Shown here piece after piece: positions 58,721 through 64,000 of a DNA stretch of 64,000 nucleotides (position 1 is its first letter; every line of letters starts with the position of its first letter). Made by a program: the position numbers and the translations under genes. The notes under the pieces are model-generated. The model was given only the letters and a program-made list of their open reading frames with translations. It had not been told where the DNA came from and ran no database searches. This DNA comes from Aristaeella lactis. Its GTDB lineage: Bacteria; Bacillota; Clostridia; Christensenellales; Aristaeellaceae. The DNA lies in NCBI RefSeq assembly GCF_018118585.1, contig NZ_CP069421.1:2666001-2730000 (forward strand), written 5' to 3'.

Positions 58721-58826
58721 ATGAAACAGCGAAGGGGAGTGAATCTCTCACTTCGCCAATCCCTTTTGGAGAAAACGCAATCCATTGTGAATTGAACAAT
58801 ATCCTGACAGTTTGGAGAAGACCATT

Positions 58827-59405
58827 ATGGTAAAGAACACATTACTGATCGTCGGCCTGGGGAATCCCGGGGAAAAGTATGCCCATACCCGCCATAACGC
58901 GGGTTTTGAGGTCATGAGCCGGCTGGAGGAATACTATGGTGTGAAGCTGCGCAAGCGGCTGCTCCTGCAGGGAATGACGGCGGAAGTGACGGACGGGGAA
59001 ACGAAAGTCGTGCTGTGCGAGCCGCTGACCTTCATGAACCGGAGCGGCGACTGTGTGAAAAAGCTGCTGAACCGCTTTAAAGTGCCGCAGGAGAATATGA
59101 TCGTCATTTATGATGACATCGACCTGCCGCCCGGAAAGGTGCGGGTACGCAAAAACGGCGGACCCGGAACGCATAACGGCATGCGGAGTATTGCCGGACA
59201 GCTTGGGAAGACGGATTTTCCAAGGATCCGCGTGGGAACCGGCGACCGTCCGGCGGGTGAGGACCTGGCGGCCTGGGTGCTGGGGCACTGGAAGCCGGAA
59301 GATAAGGAGATCATGGAAGCAGCCTTTAACAAGGCGGCGGAATGCGCGCGGCTTTGGGTGAAGGAAGGCATTGACAAGGCCATGCAAATGGGCAACAAAG
59401 GATAA
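58827..59405 (+). CDS. pth: Peptidyl-tRNA hydrolase
   Basis: ATG 58827 follows TTTGGAG. The 192-residue enzyme releases peptides from stalled peptidyl-tRNA. It has LLIVGLGNPGEKYAHTRHNA with the catalytic His, CEPLTFMNRSG, VIYDDIDLPPGKVRVR and GTHNGMRSIAGQLG. The TAA stop lies in the first AATTCAG unit of a heptamer repeat. mfd follows, a frequent pth-mfd order in Firmicutes. Confidence 0.96.
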   Translation: MVKNTLLIVGLGNPGEKYAHTRHNAGFEVMSRLEEYYGVKLRKRLLLQGMTAEVTDGETKVVLCEPLTFMNRSGDCVKKLLNRFKVPQENMIVIYDDIDLPPGKVRVRKNGGPGTHNGMRSIAGQLGKTDFPRIRVGTGDRPAGEDLAAWVLGHWKPEDKEIMEAAFNKAAECARLWVKEGIDKAMQMGNKG

Positions 59406-59424
59406 TTCAGAATTCAGAATTAGT
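59404..59424. repeat. Heptamer tandem repeat, AATTCAG type, at the pth stop
   Basis: AATTCAG, AATTCAG, AATTAGT, overlapping the stop codon of pth. Confidence 0.9.
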
Positions 59425-59501
59425 AGTCTTTCCGTGAGTTGAAATATAGACAGTATCATGAGGACTTAAAGCCCAAGGACAGATTAATCAGGAAAGAGGA
59501 T

Positions 59502-62500
59502 ATGGGAACGAACATTTTATCTTCCATCACGGTACCGGGGCTGGAAACACTGCTTTCCACGGAACCGGGCAAAGCGACCGCGGTCGCCGGCGTGAACCAG
59601 ACGCTGGCGGCAGTGATTGCGTGCCTTGCCGCGGAAAAGGGAAAGAAGACCCTGCTGGTGGCAGACAACGACCTGAAGGCAGCCCGCGCGGCGGATGACA
59701 TCCGTCAGCTGACCGGTGATGGCTGCTGCCTGCCCGGAGGCGAGATCGACCTGACGCGGGCTGCGGGAAGCCTGGAAAGCAGCTGGCGCAGGCTGGAAGC
59801 ACTGGCCGCGGTGTCGGAAGGAAAGGTAAAGATCCTGTGCGCCGGAGCGGAAGCACTGGCACAGCGGATGGGTCGTCCGGAACCCTTCCGGAAGCTGAGC
59901 CTGACCCTGAAGCCGGGAGACGTGTTCCCGCCGGCGGACCTGGCACGGCGGCTGAGCCGGATGGGCTATGACCGTGTGGGCATGGTGGAAGGCAAAGGCC
60001 AGTTTGCCCAGCGCGGATCGATCGTGGACGTGTATCCCCCGGCACTGAGCCAGGGCCTGCGGATCGAGTTCTTTGACGATGAGGTTGACGGCATCCGGGA
60101 ATTCGACTGCATCAGCCAGCGAAGCCTGGGAGATGCCGAAAAAGCTGTGCTGACGCCGGCGTGCGAGGCACTGCTGGAAGAAAAAGAATATACAGAGGCT
60201 GCCCGCCGGATGCGGGAAGCCATTGATGACCTGCCCGGCGCGGATACGGGAAAGGAAATGCTTTTCGACGACCTTCCCCCGCTGCCTGACGATGATGACG
60301 ACGCGGATCTCTTTGACAAGGCTGTTGCCCCGAAGATCCGGGAGAAACAGTATCAGGAACAGAAGGAACTGGAAGCGGACCGGCGGATGGAGCGCCTGCG
60401 GGAAGACGCGGAGCAGCTGGAGCAGGGGCTTCCCTTCCGGCGGATGCGCGCGTGGCTGCCGGTACTGACGGATAAAACGGCAACGGTATGCGACTGGTTC
60501 AAGCCGGACCTGGTGCTGCTGTGCGAACCGGACAGGCTGCGCAACCGGATCGAGGAGCGGATGCAGGGCTTCGCGGAGGACCTGCAGAGCGCCATGACAC
60601 GGCATGAGGCTGTGGCGGCGCAGGAAAACCTGATGAAGGACTGGGATACGGTCCGGAAGGAGCTGTCCGGTTATCCCCAGGGACTGCTGACAGAGATCCT
60701 GCTGGGACTGGGCGGCATCCGTCCGGAAAAGACGATTACGGTGGAAGCTACCGGTCTGCAGGGATACGGCGGCCAGATGCGGGCGCTGAAGAACGACATG
60801 GCCCTGTGGCGGGAAAACGGATACAGGATCTACCTGCTTTCCGGCGGAAGCAGCCGCGGAAAGCGCCTGGAAGAAAACCTGAAGGAACTGAATGAAAAGA
60901 CCCGGCTGGCGGAACACTTCAGCGGGGCAAAGCCGGGTGAAGCGGTGATCCTGCCGATCACGCTGAGCGGCGGTTTCGTGATCCGGGGCGGCAAGGATAT
61001 CCCCGGAACGGCGGTGGTCTCCGACGCGGACATCTGGGGAGAAGGCTACCGGCGGAGCAAGAGCCGGAAGCATTCCGGTGAGCGGATTTCCACCTTTACG
61101 GATCTGAAGGTGGGCGACTATGTGGTGCATGAGGACCACGGTGTCGGTATCTACCAGGGCATCACCCGGATCCAGAGTGAGGGCAGCTGGCATGACTACC
61201 TTCTGATCCATTACGGCGGAAACGACAAGCTGTATGTTCCGGTGGAACAGCTGGAGCGGGTGCAGCGGTATATCGGCAACCCGAATCAGGCACCGAAGCT
61301 GAACAAGCTGGGCGGCGGCGAATGGGCTCGGCAGAAGGGCAAGGTTAAGGAAAGCCTGAAGTCCCTGGCCTTCGACCTGAAGGCCCTGTACGCGGAACGG
61401 TCCCAGAATACCGGTCATGCGTTCGGCCCGGATACGGCATGGCAGCGGGAGTTTGAGGATGAATTCCCGTGGGAGCTGACGCCGGACCAGGCCCAGAGCG
61501 TGCAGGAAATCCGGGAGGATATGGAAAGCGACCGGAACATGGACCGGCTGCTGTGCGGTGACGTGGGATACGGCAAGACCGAGGTCAGCCTGCGGGCTGC
61601 CTTCAAGGCCATTGCGGATAATAAGCAGGTGGCGCTGCTGGCCCCGACAACGATTCTGGTGCAGCAGCATTACAATACCATTGTGAAGCGCTTCCGGCAT
61701 ACAGGCGCGCGGGTGGATTTCCTGAGCCGGTTCCGGACCGCTGCGGAACAGCGGGACGTGCTGGCCAAGCTGGCCATCGGGGATATTGACCTGATCGTCG
61801 GTACCCACCGGCTGCTGGGCAAGGACGTGAAGTTCAAGGACCTGGGACTGCTCATCGTGGACGAGGAGCAGCGCTTCGGTGTGGCCCACAAGGAAGTCAT
61901 CAAGAACATGAAGCGGCAGGTGGACGTGCTGACGCTGAGCGCGACGCCCATTCCGCGGACACTGCATATGTCCATGACCGGTATCCGGGATATGAGCGTG
62001 CTGGAGACACCGCCGGAAGAGCGGATCCCGGTTCAAACGGTGGTGACGGAATACTCCGACGCGCTGATCCGGGATGCTATCCTGCGTGAACTGGGCCGCG
62101 GCGGACAGGTATACTTCCTGTACAACCGGGTACGGAGCATCGGCAGCTTCTATGAGCGGCTGCGGGCCCTGGTGCCGGAGGCCCGGGTGGGCGTGGCCCA
62201 CGGGCAGATGAGGGAACACCAGCTGGAAGACGTGATGATGGACTTCTACAACGGCACCTATGACGTGCTGCTGTGCACCACGATCATCGAGAACGGACTG
62301 GATGTTCCGAACGCAAATACCCTGATCGTATATGACGCGGAACGCTTCGGCCTGAGCCAGCTGTATCAGCTGCGGGGCCGGGTGGGCCGGAGCAACCGGC
62401 AGGCTTATGCCTATTTCACCGTACGCCCGGATCATATCCTGACGGAGACGGCCCAGCAGCGACTGACGGCCATCCGGGAGTTTACCGAATTCGGTGCCGG

Positions 62501-63152
62501 ATTCCGTATCGCGATGCGCGACCTGGAGATCCGTGGCGCGGGCAATATCCTGGGACCGGAGCAGCACGGCCATCTGGCCACGGTCGGCTATGATATGTAC
62601 TGCAAGCTGATGGAGGAAACGCTGAACGAGGTGCAGGGCCGCCAGACGACCCGGGAACTGGAAACCCGGGTGGACCTGCGGGTGGATGCGTTCCTGCCTT
62701 CCGACTATGTGGCGGAAGAAAAGCAGCGGATGGAGATGTACAAGCGGATCGCTTCGGTGGTGACAGACGAGGACCGGGCGGACGTGACGGACGAACTGAT
62801 CGACCGCTACGGCGACCTGCCGCCGGCAGCGGAGACGCTGCTTGACGTAAGCCAGCTGCGGGCACTGTGCAACCGGCTGGGCGTAAGCCAGGTCACACGC
62901 GGCAAGGAAGGCCTGATCATGAAGCTGGATGAGCGGTATGTGCCGGATCCGGCATGCCTGCTGCAGGCTATTTCCGAAACGGACGGACGGCTGGCGCTTT
63001 CCGCCAGGGCTCCGGCCAAAATGATCCTGAAGGCACCGACCCTGCAGGAAGGCGAGATGCTCCAGGAAGCGCTGAAGGTAACGAGGAAACTGGTGAAGCG
63101 GATCGCAGAACTGGAAGAAACAAAGAATCAGGAATCGGTAAAAGAGCAATGA
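59502..63152 (+). CDS. mfd: Transcription-repair coupling factor Mfd
   Basis: ATG 59502 follows GGAAAGAGG; an upstream TTG at 59439 is less likely because it begins within 15 bases of the heptamer repeat. The 1216-residue protein displaces stalled RNA polymerase and recruits UvrA. It has a UvrB-like N-terminal region, a CarD-like polymerase-interacting domain (KVGDYVVHEDHGVGIYQGI, ~535-600), the helicase core with LLCGDVGYGKTEV, LIVDEEQRFGV, LSATPIPRTL, QLRGRVGRS, and the C-terminal TRCF domain. Length is normal. Its stop overlaps lspA. Confidence 0.97.
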   Translation: MGTNILSSITVPGLETLLSTEPGKATAVAGVNQTLAAVIACLAAEKGKKTLLVADNDLKAARAADDIRQLTGDGCCLPGGEIDLTRAAGSLESSWRRLEALAAVSEGKVKILCAGAEALAQRMGRPEPFRKLSLTLKPGDVFPPADLARRLSRMGYDRVGMVEGKGQFAQRGSIVDVYPPALSQGLRIEFFDDEVDGIREFDCISQRSLGDAEKAVLTPACEALLEEKEYTEAARRMREAIDDLPGADTGKEMLFDDLPPLPDDDDDADLFDKAVAPKIREKQYQEQKELEADRRMERLREDAEQLEQGLPFRRMRAWLPVLTDKTATVCDWFKPDLVLLCEPDRLRNRIEERMQGFAEDLQSAMTRHEAVAAQENLMKDWDTVRKELSGYPQGLLTEILLGLGGIRPEKTITVEATGLQGYGGQMRALKNDMALWRENGYRIYLLSGGSSRGKRLEENLKELNEKTRLAEHFSGAKPGEAVILPITLSGGFVIRGGKDIPGTAVVSDADIWGEGYRRSKSRKHSGERISTFTDLKVGDYVVHEDHGVGIYQGITRIQSEGSWHDYLLIHYGGNDKLYVPVEQLERVQRYIGNPNQAPKLNKLGGGEWARQKGKVKESLKSLAFDLKALYAERSQNTGHAFGPDTAWQREFEDEFPWELTPDQAQSVQEIREDMESDRNMDRLLCGDVGYGKTEVSLRAAFKAIADNKQVALLAPTTILVQQHYNTIVKRFRHTGARVDFLSRFRTAAEQRDVLAKLAIGDIDLIVGTHRLLGKDVKFKDLGLLIVDEEQRFGVAHKEVIKNMKRQVDVLTLSATPIPRTLHMSMTGIRDMSVLETPPEERIPVQTVVTEYSDALIRDAILRELGRGGQVYFLYNRVRSIGSFYERLRALVPEARVGVAHGQMREHQLEDVMMDFYNGTYDVLLCTTIIENGLDVPNANTLIVYDAERFGLSQLYQLRGRVGRSNRQAYAYFTVRPDHILTETAQQRLTAIREFTEFGAGFRIAMRDLEIRGAGNILGPEQHGHLATVGYDMYCKLMEETLNEVQGRQTTRELETRVDLRVDAFLPSDYVAEEKQRMEMYKRIASVVTDEDRADVTDELIDRYGDLPPAAETLLDVSQLRALCNRLGVSQVTRGKEGLIMKLDERYVPDPACLLQAISETDGRLALSARAPAKMILKAPTLQEGEMLQEALKVTRKLVKRIAELEETKNQESVKEQ

Positions 63153-63610
63153 AAAGAAGGAAGTTAACATTCTGGCTGATTGTGGCCGCGGTGCTGGTGC
63201 TGGACAGGATCACAAAGGAACTGGCGCCGGGAATCCCGGCCGGGGGTATCATGCTGATCCCGGGGGTCATCGGACTACGGTACGCGGAAAACACGGGGAT
63301 CGCCTTCTCCCTGCTGAGTGGTGTGCCGCGGCTGACAGGCGTCCTGGGGCTGGCGGTGGTGGCCGGCGGCTATGTGTGGCTGCGGACAAAAGACATCGCT
63401 CCTTTCCCGACAGTCGCGCTGGCCCTGATGGCCGGAGGCGCATTGGGCAACATGGCGGACCGGCTGATCCGGGGCTTTGTGCCGGATATGATCGAGACGC
63501 TTTTTATGAACTTTCCGGTGTTCAATATCGCGGACAGCTGCCTGACGGTGGGCTGTGTGCTGATGATGATCAGCCTGCTGTGCAGGCCTAAGGACTGGGC
63601 GAAGCTCTGA
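63149..63610 (+). CDS. lspA: Lipoprotein signal peptidase II
   Basis: The ATG overlaps the mfd stop (ATGA). The 153-residue membrane protein has four helices and the aspartyl-protease pair: Asp in GALGNMADRLIRG and Asp in FNIADSCLTVG. It cleaves prolipoprotein signal peptides, matching the lipoproteins at 3062, 43625 and 44193. It is short but complete. Confidence 0.93.
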   Translation: MKRRKLTFWLIVAAVLVLDRITKELAPGIPAGGIMLIPGVIGLRYAENTGIAFSLLSGVPRLTGVLGLAVVAGGYVWLRTKDIAPFPTVALALMAGGALGNMADRLIRGFVPDMIETLFMNFPVFNIADSCLTVGCVLMMISLLCRPKDWAKL

Positions 63611-64000
63611 GGACTGCCAGTGGGCGAAGAACCGATGACCTCCAGTGGAGGGAATCTCATCGATTCTGAGGTCAACTGAAAGGGAATGGTCTCCCCAGTG
63701 GGGAGCCATGACCATTGAAGTTGCGGGAAGAAATTTCGTCAGAGCTGGGGTTCGGAACGCCCGGAAAACGATCCAGTGGATCGTTTTCAGTGGAGAACGG
63801 GCGGCAGCCCCGGGCAAGGAACCGAAACGAGCGAGCTGTCTGGGGAGCGAGGGAAACGGCAGCCCAGTGGGCTGTCCGCTGAAAGCGGAAGTGACCCGAA
63901 CGAGTCAATCGAAGCAAGCAGTGGGTTGAAGCGTCAGCAATACCCACTGCGCCGACTGAGATTGCGGAAGACAGTCGCGACGATTGAGGTTGCGGACGGA
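63611..64000. repeat. Mosaic array of hairpins with CCAGTGG apex, running to the window end
   Basis: No gene is supported in these 390 bases. Self-complementary units share a CAGTGG apex: CCTCCAGTGGAGG (63639), CTCCCCAGTGGGGAG (63691), AACGATCCAGTGGATCGTT (around 63767), CAGCCCAGTGGGCTG (63860); CCGCTGAAAGCGG (63876) is a different stem. Segments like TTGAGATTGCGGA recur at ~63712, ~63957 and ~63983. The first 100 bases share a backbone with the inverted element at 57396-57500. Confidence 0.85.

Noticed and set aside
58605-58811. T-box or other riboswitch upstream of asnA or pth
   Set aside because: No T-box sequence or specifier structure was recognised; only a simple stem is seen.
59517-63170. 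1217-residue open frame antisense to mfd
   Set aside because: A composition artefact of a GC-rich conserved gene; no domain similarity and no ribosome-binding site.
63645-63929. 94-residue frame after lspA
   Set aside because: It lies entirely in the hairpin-mosaic repeat, has no ribosome-binding site and no similarity to known proteins.

Overview
The window looks like a chromosomal segment of a gut- or rumen-type Clostridia (Firmicutes), possibly of the Christensenellales/Aristaeella kind. That placement is my inference from low-complexity secreted proteins, DUF4214/BspA/DUF5711-like proteins, ProS of the zinc-containing short type, AsnA, and an rnc-plsX-acpP block. No rRNA or tRNA gene, CRISPR array, prophage or complete IS was seen.

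Layout. (A) 1-~9.3 kb is visibly AT-rich. It holds a 5'-truncated three-domain phosphonate-type enzyme (nucleotidyltransferase + PEP-mutase-associated cytidylyltransferase + iron alcohol dehydrogenase), a winged-helix/LicC-like cytidylyltransferase, a three-gene ABC importer of the 2-aminoethylphosphonate/ferric type, a broken glf fragment, a GT-C membrane glycosyltransferase and a full glf. Base composition switches to GC-rich inside glf, as expected of a recombination boundary. (B) 10.4-39.8 kb is a large surface-polysaccharide locus: two Wzz-like copolymerases, an alkaline-phosphatase-superfamily membrane transferase, a GT-C enzyme, many GT4 glycosyltransferases (one protein has three GT4 modules), ManC, a Wzm/Wzt ABC exporter with a Wzt C-terminal domain, a methyltransferase, a hexapeptide acetyltransferase, and RfbA/RfbC/RfbB without RfbD. 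A repeat-rich secreted BspA/DUF4214 protein sits in the middle, and a LoaP/NusG-like antiterminator follows the last glycosyltransferase. (C) 40.4-49.9 kb is mixed: a TrmH-type methylase, an AraR-like regulator, RlmH, a four-helix-bundle protein, a secreted barnase-like RNase, a peptidoglycan-binding lipoprotein, a secreted caspase-like protease, an Mrp ATPase and a DUF5711-like protein. (D) 49.9-63.6 kb is housekeeping and cell wall: proS, plsX, acpP, rnc, a peptidoglycan-binding protein, an L,D-transpeptidase, asnA, pth, mfd and lspA.

The glycan genes fit together as nucleotide-sugar supply (GDP-Man, TDP-4-keto-sugar, UDP-Galf), assembly by GT4/GT-C enzymes, decoration (methyl, acetyl, phospho-/phosphonate groups) and ABC-type export. 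Region A suggests that a phosphonate head group is imported or made, activated with CTP and attached to the glycan; this is an inference.

The most unusual layer is intergenic. Most gaps contain short tandem repeats of exactly 7 bp (AATTCAG, AATGAAG, AGTGAAG, GGTAGGA types), often touching or supplying the stop codon of the preceding gene and once encoding the N-terminus of Wzt. Other gaps hold mosaic hairpin elements in which a conserved backbone carries swapped, internally compensated stems (15.5, 19.4, 48.5, 57.4 and 63.6 kb).
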